Below are positions 50,877 through 59,139 of a DNA stretch of 64,000 bases, in pieces; the first letter of the stretch is position 1; each line of letters starts with the position of its first letter. A program made the position numbers and the translations under genes. The notes beneath the pieces are model-generated. The model saw nothing but the letters and a program-made list of their open reading frames with translations, was not told the origin of the DNA and searched no databases. The stretch is from Pokkaliibacter plantistimulans (GTDB taxonomy: Bacteria; Pseudomonadota; Gammaproteobacteria; Pseudomonadales; Balneatricaceae). The DNA lies in assembly GCF_046844695.1 (NCBI RefSeq), contig NZ_CP177354.1:4588001-4652000 (forward strand), given 5' to 3'.

Positions 50877-51812
50877 ATGTCTACGCTGGTAATGAAATCG
50901 AGATGGCACAGCGATACGCTGTTTCAACGTGCCTGCTGGTCCAGCGCGATACTGATCGGCGTCCTGCTGGTATCCATCCTGCTATCCCTGCTGCATGGTG
51001 CCTGGCCTGCACTGGAAAAGTTTGGCTTCGGTTTTTTGTTCAGTACTGAGTGGAACCCTATTACCAGCGAATACGGCGCCGCTAATGCCCTGTATGGCAC
51101 CCTGGTTTCTTCCTTTATTGCTATTCTTCTGGCTCTGCCTTTGAGCCTGGCCATCGGCGTATTCCTTACTGAGCTGGCTCCTGCGTGGATGTCACACTCA
51201 GTTGCCGCCGCTATTGAATTGCTCGCAGCAGTACCCAGCATCATTTACGGTATGTGGGGCCTGTTTGTCTTCGCCCCCTGGTTCTCAGAACATTTTCAGT
51301 TGTGGGCACTCGATGCCTTTTCAGAGGTTCCTGTACTGGGCCTGCTTTTCAGTGGTCCACCCATGGGCGTAGGTCTGCTGACCTCCGGCATCATTCTGGC
51401 TTTCATGATTCTGCCTATTCTTACCGCACTGATTAAAGAAGCTCTCTCCACCATCCCTAACGTCATGCGCGAAGCCAGCTACGGCATTGGCGCCAACCGT
51501 TGGGAGGTCACCTTCTTTGTACTCCTTCCTGCCGTCCGCAGTGCCATCTTCGGTGCCGTAATTCTGGCTCTCGGCCGCGCTCTGGGCGAAACCATGGCAG
51601 TTACCTTTGTGATTGGCGGCGCCCAGGATATGAACACCTCGCTGTTTATGCCTGCCACATCGGTATCCGCCACCATTGCCGAACAGTTCAACGAAGCCAC
51701 CAATGACATGCATATCTCTTCGCTGCTGGCACTCGGTCTGCTGTTGTTTGTTATCACTTTCGCAGTCATGGCGGTCGCCCGCATCCTGATGCGCAAGAGG
51801 AAGCTGTCATGA
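50877..51812 (+). CDS. pstC: Phosphate ABC transporter permease PstC
   Basis: One of the two membrane subunits of the Pst importer. The 311-residue protein has six hydrophobic helices and the inner-membrane EAA-type loop EALSTIPNVMREASYGIGANRWEVTFFVLLP (about 200-230) that contacts PstB. The ATG at 50877 has AGGTGA eight bases upstream; a GTG at 50865 would overlap that signal. Its end overlaps pstA by four bases (ATGA), giving translational coupling. Confidence 0.95.
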   Translation: MSTLVMKSRWHSDTLFQRACWSSAILIGVLLVSILLSLLHGAWPALEKFGFGFLFSTEWNPITSEYGAANALYGTLVSSFIAILLALPLSLAIGVFLTELAPAWMSHSVAAAIELLAAVPSIIYGMWGLFVFAPWFSEHFQLWALDAFSEVPVLGLLFSGPPMGVGLLTSGIILAFMILPILTALIKEALSTIPNVMREASYGIGANRWEVTFFVLLPAVRSAIFGAVILALGRALGETMAVTFVIGGAQDMNTSLFMPATSVSATIAEQFNEATNDMHISSLLALGLLLFVITFAVMAVARILMRKRKLS

Positions 51813-52642
51813 GACTAAGACGTAAAATCACCAACATGGTGTTTCAGCTGGCATGCATGTTCGCCACCATCATTGGCCTCAGCGTACTGGTTGCGATCCT
51901 TTACACCCTGGTCAGCAAAGGGCTGGCCGGAATGCAGTGGTCTCTCTTTACCGAAATCACTCCCGGACCCGGTAGTGAAGGTGGCCTGGCCAACGCCATG
52001 CTGGGCAGCCTGATCATGACCAGCATGGGCATCCTGATTGCTGCCCCTATCGGTGTCATGGGCGGCACCTGGCTGGCAGAGTACGGTGCCAACAGCAAGG
52101 TTGCCTCCACCATTCGCTTCCTCAACGGCATGCTGATGAGCGCTCCCTCCATCCTGATCGGCTTGTTTGTCTATGAGATGGTGGTGATCAACATGGGCCA
52201 CTTTTCCGGCTGGGCCGGTGCTATCGCACTAGCCATCATTGCCTTGCCCGTCATTATCAGCACCACAGAAGAAATGCTGAAACTGGTGCCCACCAGCCTG
52301 CGTGAAGCGGGCAGCGGCCTGGGTGCCCCGAAATGGAAAGTCGTTACTCTACTGGGCTATCGCGCTATCAGCACCGGTCTTGTGACGGGCATTCTGCTGG
52401 CCATCGCCCGTATCAGTGGCGAGACCGCCCCGCTGCTGTTCACCTCAATGAACAACAGCTTTATGAGCCTTGATCCCAACCAACCAATGGCAAACCTGCC
52501 GGTGACGATTTACCAGTTTGCCATGAGCCCGGACGAGACGTGGAACCAGCTAGCCTGGTCAGGGGCTCTGTTAATCACCCTGACCATACTCGCCCTGAAC
52601 CTCTCTTCCCGTCTGCTGCCCCGCCTGGCAAAAAGGAGATAA
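51809..52642 (+). CDS. pstA: Phosphate ABC transporter permease PstA
   Basis: Second membrane subunit, 277 residues with six helices. EEMLKLVPTSLREAGSGLGAPKWKVVTLLGYR (about 151-182) is the EAA loop, and ARISGETAPLLFTSMNNSFM is typical of PstA. It starts on the ATGA overlap with pstC and ends two bases before pstB, so the three genes form a tight unit. This is the usual short PstA, without the long N-terminal extension found in some Pseudomonas proteins. Confidence 0.96.
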   Translation: MRLRRKITNMVFQLACMFATIIGLSVLVAILYTLVSKGLAGMQWSLFTEITPGPGSEGGLANAMLGSLIMTSMGILIAAPIGVMGGTWLAEYGANSKVASTIRFLNGMLMSAPSILIGLFVYEMVVINMGHFSGWAGAIALAIIALPVIISTTEEMLKLVPTSLREAGSGLGAPKWKVVTLLGYRAISTGLVTGILLAIARISGETAPLLFTSMNNSFMSLDPNQPMANLPVTIYQFAMSPDETWNQLAWSGALLITLTILALNLSSRLLPRLAKRR

Positions 52643-52644
52643 CA

Positions 52645-53454
52645 ATGAGCCACGTTGCTTACATGAACCCTGCTGAAGTTGTTGAGACCGATTCGCTGAC
52701 TCGCCGTATGGACGTTCAGGGTCTGAACTTTTATTACAACCGCGGCGCTCAGGCATTGCGTGATGTAAACCTGCCCATCTACAAGAATCGTGTTACCGCC
52801 ATGATCGGGCCATCAGGCTGCGGCAAGTCCACCCTGCTGCGCTGCATGAATCGCATCTATCAGCTGTACTCCGGCCAGTTCGCCGAAGGCAAGATCATGC
52901 TGGACACCACCAACATTCTTGATGGCTCCATGGATATCAACGAACTGCGTTCCAAGGTCGGGATGGTGTTCCAGAAGCCCACGCCTTTCCCCATGAGCAT
53001 CTATGACAATATCGCCTTCGGCGTGAAACTGTATGACAAACTGTCTAAGCGCCAGATGGATGAGCGGGTAGAGAAAGCCCTGCGCCAGGCACACCTTTGG
53101 GAAGAAGTGAAGGAAAAGCTGCATCAGGACGCCAGCAGCCTGTCAGGTGGCCAGCAGCAGCGCCTGTGCATCGCCCGCACCGTGGCTCTGCAGCCTGAAG
53201 TCATCCTGATGGATGAACCCACCTCTGCACTGGACCCTATCGCTACCCAGGCCATCGAACAGCTGATCGAGCAGCTGCGAAATGACTACACCATCGTCAT
53301 TGTCACTCACAACATGCAGCAGGCAGCACGTATCTCTGACTACACCGCCTTTATGTATCTGGGTGAGCTGGTGGAGTTTGATGAAACCCACAACATTTTC
53401 AGCAACGCCCGTGAGCAACGTACCCGTGACTACATCGCCGGATCATTCGGCTAA
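52645..53454 (+). CDS. pstB: Phosphate ABC transporter ATPase
   Basis: ATP-hydrolysing subunit of the Pst importer. The 269-residue protein has Walker A GPSGCGKST (about 55-63), the ABC signature LSGGQQQRL (about 165-173), Walker B VILMDEPTSALDP and the H-loop VIVTHNM. AAAGGAGA precedes the ATG at 52645 at ideal spacing; an upstream ATG at 52540 lies inside pstA. phoU, which usually follows, is absent: a terminator and then tRNA genes come next. Confidence 0.97.
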   Translation: MSHVAYMNPAEVVETDSLTRRMDVQGLNFYYNRGAQALRDVNLPIYKNRVTAMIGPSGCGKSTLLRCMNRIYQLYSGQFAEGKIMLDTTNILDGSMDINELRSKVGMVFQKPTPFPMSIYDNIAFGVKLYDKLSKRQMDERVEKALRQAHLWEEVKEKLHQDASSLSGGQQQRLCIARTVALQPEVILMDEPTSALDPIATQAIEQLIEQLRNDYTIVIVTHNMQQAARISDYTAFMYLGELVEFDETHNIFSNAREQRTRDYIAGSFG

Positions 53455-53481
53455 GTTGCACTGACGCACTCACTCCCCCCA

Positions 53482-53522
53482 ATGGCCGCATCAGAGTCCT
53501 TCTATGCGGCCATGTTATTTTT
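53482..53522 (+). terminator. Terminator of the pst operon
   Basis: ATGGCCGCAT and ATGCGGCCAT, perfect 10-bp arms with a 12-nt loop, followed by GTTATTTTT. The following 400 bases to the tRNA genes contain no supported gene. Confidence 0.88.
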
Positions 53523-53880
53523 GGACTGACCACCTTGGCGCACTGCCGACATTTACTAGCGCCTCTCAGCCCTGTTTTGACAACGCATGTCAGTCATAGC
53601 CCTGATCTGCAGCTCATGCTGTAGAACCTCTCCGGCACAAAACCACCGCCTTCCTTCACCCACTCAGACCATCAGGCACACACTGACCCGATGAACAACG
53701 GCTCGGGGCAATCTATTGAATTGCTTGCCATTTTTTCTCTGGTGAGATGTTGACAACAGATAAAGGAACAGGAATAATTCGCGACCTCGAAACACGAGAC
53801 AGCAATAACAAGCATCATCCTTGCAGTAGATTCTTGTTGCAGCAGTCACGAGTGATACAGAAAACAGATAAATCCTAGAC

Positions 53881-53908
53881 TTTGATTTTTCTAAACTTTC
53901 TGTATAAT
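53881..53908 (+). promoter_or_regulatory. Promoter of the Gln-Met tRNA operon
   Basis: A perfect -10 TATAAT (53903-53908) with TTTGAT 16 bp upstream, 15 bp before the first tRNA, followed by GCGAGTCGC, a GC-rich discriminator. Confidence 0.75.
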
Positions 53909-53923
53909 GCGAGTCGCTTTTGA

Positions 53924-53998
53924 AGGGGTGTCGCCAAGTGGTAAGGCAACGGGTTTTGATCCCGTCATTCGTAGGTTCGAGTCCTTCCACCCCTGCCA
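53924..53998 (+). tRNA. tRNA-Gln (UUG), copy 1
   Basis: 75 bases with CCA; anticodon TTG in the loop TTTTGAT; acceptor stem AGGGGTG/CACCCCT. Confidence 0.97.
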
Positions 53999-54002
53999 AG
54001 AT

Positions 54003-54079
54003 GGCTATGTAGCTCAGCTGGTTAGAGCGGAGCATTCATAATGCTTAGGTCGTTGGTTCGAATCCGACCATAGCCACCA
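54003..54079 (+). tRNA. Elongator tRNA-Met (CAU), copy 1
   Basis: 77 bases with CCA; loop TTCATAA; acceptor GGCTATG/CATAGCC is fully paired, as in elongator tRNA-Met and unlike the initiator, which has an unpaired first position. Confidence 0.95.
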
Positions 54080-54113
54080 ATCAAAAGCAGTGCTTATTGC
54101 ACACCGTCCAAGT

Positions 54114-54188
54114 AGGGGTGTCGCCAAGTGGTAAGGCAACGGGTTTTGATCCCGTCATTCGTAGGTTCGAGTCCTTCCACCCCTGCCA
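54114..54188 (+). tRNA. tRNA-Gln (UUG), copy 2
   Basis: Identical to copy 1 over 75 bases. A Gln-Met unit of about 190 bases has been duplicated here. Confidence 0.97.
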
Positions 54189-54193
54189 TAAAT

Positions 54194-54270
54194 GGCTATG
54201 TAGCTCAGTAGGTTAGAGCGGAGCATTCATAATGCTTAGGTCGTTGGTTCGAATCCGACCATAGCTACCA
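54194..54270 (+). tRNA. Elongator tRNA-Met (CAU), copy 2, variant
   Basis: 77 bases with CCA. It differs from copy 1 in the D-loop (TAGG for CTGG) and at position 72, where C became T, so the first acceptor pair is G-U. Otherwise identical. Confidence 0.93.
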
Positions 54271-54313
54271 TGGACACAGGTGTGATTAATCACTAAAGTA
54301 AAGGCCCTGTTGC

Positions 54314-54388
54314 AGGGGTGTCGCCAAGTGGTAAGGCAACGGATTCTGATTCCGTCATCCGTAGGTTCGAGTCCTTCCACCCCTGCCA
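54314..54388 (+). tRNA. tRNA-Gln (CUG)
   Basis: 75 bases with CCA; anticodon CTG in the loop TTCTGAT. The body resembles the UUG copies, with changes confined to the anticodon arm, so it likely arose from the same ancestor. Confidence 0.97.
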
Positions 54389-54541
54389 ACCTTTATCCCA
54401 TCTGATAGAACTCTTCTTTATCTGCATGAATTACTTATCCATCCAAGCCCGATCCAACTCTCCTAATCCATTAGACTCACGAATAACTGCGTCATCCAGC
54501 AAAGGGCAGCAAGTCTTTACCGCCCAATCCAAGCGTTAACA

Positions 54542-54865
54542 TCAATCTGATTTACCGGGGAAAGGCATACCTGGAAACGCCATCACACTCCCCTTGCTAT
54601 CACGCATTTTGGCCACCCCTTCTTTTTGCACTTCATCGATCCGAATAATGGAATGCATGGGAATGTAGCTTCGCTTTACCTCACCGAACTCTGCTTTGAG
54701 CTTCTCCTCTGCCGGATCTACCAGCATTTGGCTTCGCTCACCAAAGATAAAGCTCTCAATCTCGACAAATCCCCAGAGATCACTCTGCCCGACACTGCGG
54801 GCAAAGACTTCGTATATCTTGTCCTGATTCTGAAAAATAACCTTGTAGATCCTGTCTTTTGTCAT
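54542..54865 (-). CDS. DUF1820 family protein
   Basis: A 107-residue soluble protein of the DUF1820 family, common in gammaproteobacteria and of unknown function. Typical are MTKDRIYKVIFQNQDKIYEVFARSV, LWGFVEIESFIFGE and EVKRSYIPMHSIIRIDEVQKEG. It reads as a small beta-rich fold, with no membrane segment. The start at 54865 matches the family; an upstream codon would add five residues. It is divergent from miaB, as in Pseudomonas. Confidence 0.88.
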   Translation of the reverse strand: MTKDRIYKVIFQNQDKIYEVFARSVGQSDLWGFVEIESFIFGERSQMLVDPAEEKLKAEFGEVKRSYIPMHSIIRIDEVQKEGVAKMRDSKGSVMAFPGMPFPGKSD

Positions 54866-54984
54866 ACCTACCACAAGCAATCAAAGGGCTGAAGAGAAAA
54901 CCCGCCTGAAACCAGACCAGCCCCGCATTATAGCCAGACAGACCAGGCAAAGCAGCCAAGCTACACCTGCCTGACTGGCTGAGG

Positions 54985-54990
54985 TATAAT
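54985..54990 (+). promoter_or_regulatory. Probable miaB promoter -10
   Basis: A perfect TATAAT 127 bases before the miaB start with no good -35 at the right spacing. It lies in the 251-bp gap between the DUF1820 gene and miaB. Confidence 0.4.
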
Positions 54991-55116
54991 CTGCCGATTT
55001 TCGGAGCCGCCCCACCCCGCTTTTACAGTACGAGATGTGCTGACCTGGGTGCTGCTTTATCCCGGCCCAAGGCTGCTCTTAAACCGTATTACCCTGTCGA
55101 GGGTTTCAGGTAATCC

Positions 55117-56466
55117 ATGTCCAAAAAGGTTTTTATCCAGACACACGGCTGTCAGATGAATGAGTACGACTCTTCCCGCATGCTCGACCTGCTGCGAGAA
55201 AGTCATCAGATGGAAGTCACCGACAATCCCGAAGAAGCGGACCTGTTGCTGCTTAACACCTGCTCCATTCGCGAAAAGGCGCAGGATAAGGTTTTCCATC
55301 AACTGGGTCGCTGGCGCAAGCTGAAAGAAAAGAACCCCGAATTGCGTATCGGTGTCGGTGGCTGCGTCGCCAGTCAGGAAGGCCAGGCAATTCGTGATCG
55401 CGCACCTTTCGTCGATATCGTCTTTGGCCCCCAAACCCTGCACCGTTTGCCGGAAATGGTAGATGCCACGGTGCAGTACCATACTCCACAGGTGGATATC
55501 AGCTTCCCCGAGATTGAAAAATTCGACCGTCTGCCCGCCCCCAAAGTGGAAGGTGCAGAAGCCTTTGTATCCATCATGGAAGGCTGCAGCAAATACTGCA
55601 CCTTCTGCGTCGTCCCCTACACCCGTGGTGAAGAAGTCAGCCGCCCGGTACAGGACGTACTGGCCGAGATTATTCATCTGGCCGAACAAGGTGTGCGTGA
55701 GGTCAACTTGCTGGGTCAGAACGTTAACGCCTATCGTGGTGCGACCGCAGATGGCGATACTGCCGATCTTGCCGAACTGCTGCATTACGTCGCCGCCATT
55801 GATGGCATTGACCGCATTCGCTACACCACCTCCCACCCAGTGGAGTTTTCCGAGTCCCTGATCGAGGCTTACGAAACCATCCCCGAGCTGGTCAGCCATC
55901 TGCATCTGCCTGTTCAGAGCGGTTCTGATCGCATTCTGGCATTGATGAAACGTGGCCACACTGCACTGGAGTACAAATCCAAGCTGCGTCGTCTGAAAAA
56001 GATTCGCCCGGACATCAGCTTCTCCTCAGACTTTATTGTTGGCTTCCCCGGTGAAACCGAAGCTGACTTTGAAGCCACCATGAAGCTGATCCAGGACATC
56101 GGTTTTGACCTGTCCTACAGTTTTGTCTATAGCCGCCGTCCCGGCACACCTGCCTCTGACTATGCCGACGATGTACCAGAAGAAGTGAAGAAACAGCGTC
56201 TGCTTATTTTGCAGCAACGCATTATCCAGCAGACCATGGACATTTCCCGCAAGATGGTGGGCAGTGTGCAGCGTATTCTGGTTAACGGCTACAGCAGAAA
56301 AGACCCGGGCCAGATGCAGGGCCGCACCGAGAACAACCGGGTGGTCAACTTTAACTGCACCAACCCTGATCAGATTGGCAAGTTTGCCAATATTCGCATC
56401 GAGCAGGCGCTGCCTAACTCCCTGCGCGGAGTACTGGTTGATTCAGAACTGGATACGCTTCATTAA
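55117..56466 (+). CDS. miaB: tRNA-2-methylthio-N6-isopentenyladenosine synthase
   Basis: Radical-SAM methylthiotransferase that thiomethylates i6A37 in tRNAs reading UNN codons. The 449-residue protein has the N-terminal UPF0004 domain with the auxiliary cluster cysteines (HGCQMNEYDS Cys12, LLNTCSI, GGCVAS), the radical SAM motif CSKYCTFC (about 157-164) and a C-terminal TRAM domain (about 380-440). Length is normal. It opens the miaB-phoH-ybeY-ybeX-lnt run, with a repeat element inserted in the 210-bp gap to phoH. Confidence 0.97.
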   Translation: MSKKVFIQTHGCQMNEYDSSRMLDLLRESHQMEVTDNPEEADLLLLNTCSIREKAQDKVFHQLGRWRKLKEKNPELRIGVGGCVASQEGQAIRDRAPFVDIVFGPQTLHRLPEMVDATVQYHTPQVDISFPEIEKFDRLPAPKVEGAEAFVSIMEGCSKYCTFCVVPYTRGEEVSRPVQDVLAEIIHLAEQGVREVNLLGQNVNAYRGATADGDTADLAELLHYVAAIDGIDRIRYTTSHPVEFSESLIEAYETIPELVSHLHLPVQSGSDRILALMKRGHTALEYKSKLRRLKKIRPDISFSSDFIVGFPGETEADFEATMKLIQDIGFDLSYSFVYSRRPGTPASDYADDVPEEVKKQRLLILQQRIIQQTMDISRKMVGSVQRILVNGYSRKDPGQMQGRTENNRVVNFNCTNPDQIGKFANIRIEQALPNSLRGVLVDSELDTLH

Positions 56467-56492
56467 ATAACCAGAACAGCATCCCAGAATGT

Positions 56493-56609
56493 GTTCACGA
56501 TCGAGCCAAACAAGGCGAACAGTGCTGAGAAAGCGGAGTTTAGTGAGTCTAAATGAGCATCCGAAGCGCCTTTCAAAGCCATTTGGCCGACGCGCAGCAG
56601 ATCGTGAAT
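56493..56609. repeat. Palindromic repeat, diverged relative of 36645-36792
   Basis: Ends GTTCACGATC (56493-56502) and GATCGTGAAT (56600-56609) are inverted repeats. The core AAAGCGGAGTTTAGTGA then CTAAATGAGCAT is shared with the 36.7-kb element apart from a small gap. The outer arms differ between the two, so only the centre is common. It lies between miaB and phoH. Confidence 0.7.
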
Positions 56610-56676
56610 ATGCTCTTACTGAACCGGCTGCAATCATGATTGCAGCCCCTTCAATCGCCATCGAGGACTACCCCTT

Positions 56677-57705
56677 TTGACTACTGAGCTACGCGCCACT
56701 ATCGCCTTCGACCTCAGTCCTGAACATCCCGAATACCTGGCTAACTTCAGCGGCCAATTTGATGAGCACCTCAAGCTGATCGAAAAACGCCTGGGGATAT
56801 CCATCCACAATCGCGCCTATCGCTTTGAGCTGAGTGGTGAGCCTCGCGCTCTTCATGCTGCAGAAAAAATGATGCAGCAAATGTATCGCGAAGCGGCCAA
56901 CGATATCGTCATCACCCCTGATATGGTGCATCTGTTCCTGCAGGAAAGCGGCATTGAAGCAGCGAGTTACTCCGACAAGGATGCCGCTGACGACGAAGGT
57001 GAAGTGTTCATTCGCCTGCGCAAAATGCTGATCAAGCCCCGTGGCATCAATCAGCAGGAGTACGTGCGCTGCATTCGCCGTAATGACATCAACTTTGGCA
57101 TTGGCCCTGCGGGTACCGGCAAAACCTATCTGGCCGTAGCCTGTGCGGTCGATGCACTGGAGCGAGAAGAAATCAGCCGTATCCTGCTGGTACGTCCTGC
57201 CGTCGAAGCAGGCGAAAAGCTCGGCTTCCTGCCCGGTGACCTGTCACAGAAAATCGACCCTTATCTGCGTCCGCTGTATGACGCGCTTTACGAAATGCTG
57301 GGTTTTGAGAAAGTAGCCAAGCTGATCGAGCGCAACGTCATTGAAGTGGCACCTCTGGCCTATATGCGTGGTCGTACCCTGAACCACTCATTCGTCATTC
57401 TGGATGAAAGTCAGAACACCACCCGTGAGCAGATGAAGATGTTCCTGACCCGTATCGGTTTTGGCTCCACCGCGGTCATCACCGGTGACATCACCCAGGT
57501 TGACCTGCCCAAGGGCACGCCTTCAGGTCTGCGCCATGTACTGGATGTACTGGATGAGGTGGATGGTATTTCCATCACCCGCTTCGTCTCCAAAGACGTC
57601 GTGCGCCACCCGCTGGTACAACGCATCGTCGAAGCCTACGACAAGTGGGAAAAGAACAACGTCACCGAAAATAAATGGCCAGCCAGCGAGAGCAAACGGG
57701 TATGA
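56677..57705 (+). CDS. PhoH-like ATPase (YbeZ type)
   Basis: Cytoplasmic P-loop protein of the PhoH family, associated with YbeY and RNA/ribosome metabolism. In 342 residues: an N-terminal KH-like part, Walker A GPAGTGKTYLA (about 144-154), RPAVEAGEKLGFLPGDL and Walker B FVILDESQNTT. The start is a TTG at 56677 with GAGG about ten bases upstream; there is no ATG at a suitable place, and TTG gives the expected MTTELRATIAFDL-type N-terminus. The stop overlaps the ybeY start (ATGA). Confidence 0.92.
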   Translation: MTTELRATIAFDLSPEHPEYLANFSGQFDEHLKLIEKRLGISIHNRAYRFELSGEPRALHAAEKMMQQMYREAANDIVITPDMVHLFLQESGIEAASYSDKDAADDEGEVFIRLRKMLIKPRGINQQEYVRCIRRNDINFGIGPAGTGKTYLAVACAVDALEREEISRILLVRPAVEAGEKLGFLPGDLSQKIDPYLRPLYDALYEMLGFEKVAKLIERNVIEVAPLAYMRGRTLNHSFVILDESQNTTREQMKMFLTRIGFGSTAVITGDITQVDLPKGTPSGLRHVLDVLDEVDGISITRFVSKDVVRHPLVQRIVEAYDKWEKNNVTENKWPASESKRV

Positions 57706-58175
57706 ACGCCATTCTCGATATCCAGCGCGAAACCTCCAGCCTGCAGTTGCCTGCTGATGACGACCTCCAGCTCTGGGCAGACAATGTGCTGGCCTCGCAG
57801 CCTGAGCCCCTTGAGCTGACCATTCGCATTGTTGATGACGAAGAGAGTCGTCATCTGAACTTCACCTATCGGGGGAAAGATAAGCCCACTAATGTCTTAT
57901 CTTTCCCGTTTGAAGCACCGCCAGAAGTTGAGTTATCTTTACTCGGCGATTTGGTGATCTGTGCTCAGGTAGTAGCTGATGAAGCGGAGGAGCAGCACAA
58001 GCCGCTGTTCCACCACTGGGCACATATGGTCACCCACGGCATTCTGCATCTGCTGGGATATGACCACATTGAAGATGACGATGCAGAAGAAATGGAAGGG
58101 CTGGAACGCACCCTGCTGGCCAAGCTGGGCATTCCTGATCCCTATGCCGATGACCATGGCATTTTGGATAACTGA
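57702..58175 (+). CDS. ybeY: Endoribonuclease YbeY
   Basis: Zinc-dependent single-strand RNase needed for 16S rRNA 3'-end maturation and ribosome quality control. The 157-residue protein has the metal motif HGILHLLGYDH with three histidines (about 112, 116 and 122) and the preceding NVLSFPFEAPPE block. The ATG at 57702 overlaps the phoH-like stop by four bases. ybeX begins 11 bases after it. Confidence 0.96.
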   Translation: MNAILDIQRETSSLQLPADDDLQLWADNVLASQPEPLELTIRIVDDEESRHLNFTYRGKDKPTNVLSFPFEAPPEVELSLLGDLVICAQVVADEAEEQHKPLFHHWAHMVTHGILHLLGYDHIEDDDAEEMEGLERTLLAKLGIPDPYADDHGILDN

Positions 58176-58186
58176 CGAGAACCTTT

Positions 58187-59032
58187 ATGCAAGAAGATCG
58201 ATCGGAGAGTAGTAAGTCCTGGCTGGAACGTCTGGCGCAAGCCTTTTCAGATGACGGTCCCCAGGACAGAAAAGAACTCCTCGAAGTATTACGCAACGCC
58301 TGCCGTGAGCAGATTCTTGACCACGATGCGTTGCAGATTATTGAAGGCGCCATGCGCGTAGGCGACCTTCAGGTGCGGGAAATCATGATCCCCCGCTCAC
58401 AGATCTCCTTCGTCGAAATCGACGAGCATTGGCGCAGCTTCCTCCCCCGTATTATTGAGACGGCCCATTCCCGTTATCCGGTGATTGGCGAAAGTGTCAA
58501 CGACATAAAAGGCATTCTGCTGGCCAAAGACCTGCTCAAATGCCTGTTGGAAGATGGTGGTCTGGATGGGCTGGACATGAACAGCATCCTGCGCCCGGTT
58601 ACTGTTATTCCGGAAAGCAAACGTCTGAATGTGCTGCTCAAAGAGTTTCAGGATAGTCATCACCATATGGCCATCATCGTTGACGAATACGGTGGTACCG
58701 CAGGTCTGGTGACCATTGAAGACGTACTGGAGCAGATCGTCGGTGACATCGAAGACGAACACGACGCCGATGACCCTGAAGAAGTCCATATCAAGTCGAT
58801 GGGCAACTCGCAGTTCCTGGTCCGCGCCCTCACACCGATTGAAGACTTCAATGACTTTTTCAAGACCGCACTGGAAGACGATGAATACGATACTATCGGC
58901 GGCATCATCACCCAGCTGTTTGGTCGCCTGCCACGACGGGATGAAGCCGTGGAAATGGCAGGCTTCACCTTCAAGGTGTTGAGCGCAGATAATCGCCGTA
59001 TCCGATTGCTACAGGTCACCCCTATTCGCTGA
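58187..59032 (+). CDS. ybeX: CorC/YbeX-type CBS-domain protein
   Basis: A 281-residue cytoplasmic protein of the CorC/HlyC group with an N-terminal helical region, two CBS domains (about 65-185; VREIMIPRSQISFVEIDEHW and MAIIVDEYGGTAGLVTIEDVLEQIVGDIEDEHD) and a C-terminal transporter-associated domain (about 200-280). No DUF21 membrane part is present. In E. coli it is linked to Mg/Co efflux and to ribosome maturation with ybeY and ybeZ. It sits between ybeY and lnt, the usual order. Confidence 0.94.
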   Translation: MQEDRSESSKSWLERLAQAFSDDGPQDRKELLEVLRNACREQILDHDALQIIEGAMRVGDLQVREIMIPRSQISFVEIDEHWRSFLPRIIETAHSRYPVIGESVNDIKGILLAKDLLKCLLEDGGLDGLDMNSILRPVTVIPESKRLNVLLKEFQDSHHHMAIIVDEYGGTAGLVTIEDVLEQIVGDIEDEHDADDPEEVHIKSMGNSQFLVRALTPIEDFNDFFKTALEDDEYDTIGGIITQLFGRLPRRDEAVEMAGFTFKVLSADNRRIRLLQVTPIR

Positions 59033-59139
59033 CAGACAGGCGCTTTATCATACGCAGCACAACCAGAGGCCGGAATTCCGGCCTTTCGACTGTCTGACAC
59101 ATCCACTTTATTTCTTTTTAACCACAGAGTGCCCCGGCG

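Noticed and set aside
53664..54035. Minus-strand frame with EGLEPTNDGIKTRCLTTWRHP
   Set aside because: This recurrent peptide is the antisense translation of tRNA genes, here the Gln and Met genes at 53.9-54.1 kb; not a protein gene.
54318..54539. 73-codon frame starting in the last tRNA-Gln
   Set aside because: The start is inside a tRNA and the remainder has no support.
55057..55959. 300-codon minus-strand open frame across miaB
   Set aside because: Antisense to miaB, whose cysteine motifs and length are intact; no domain and no ribosome-binding site.
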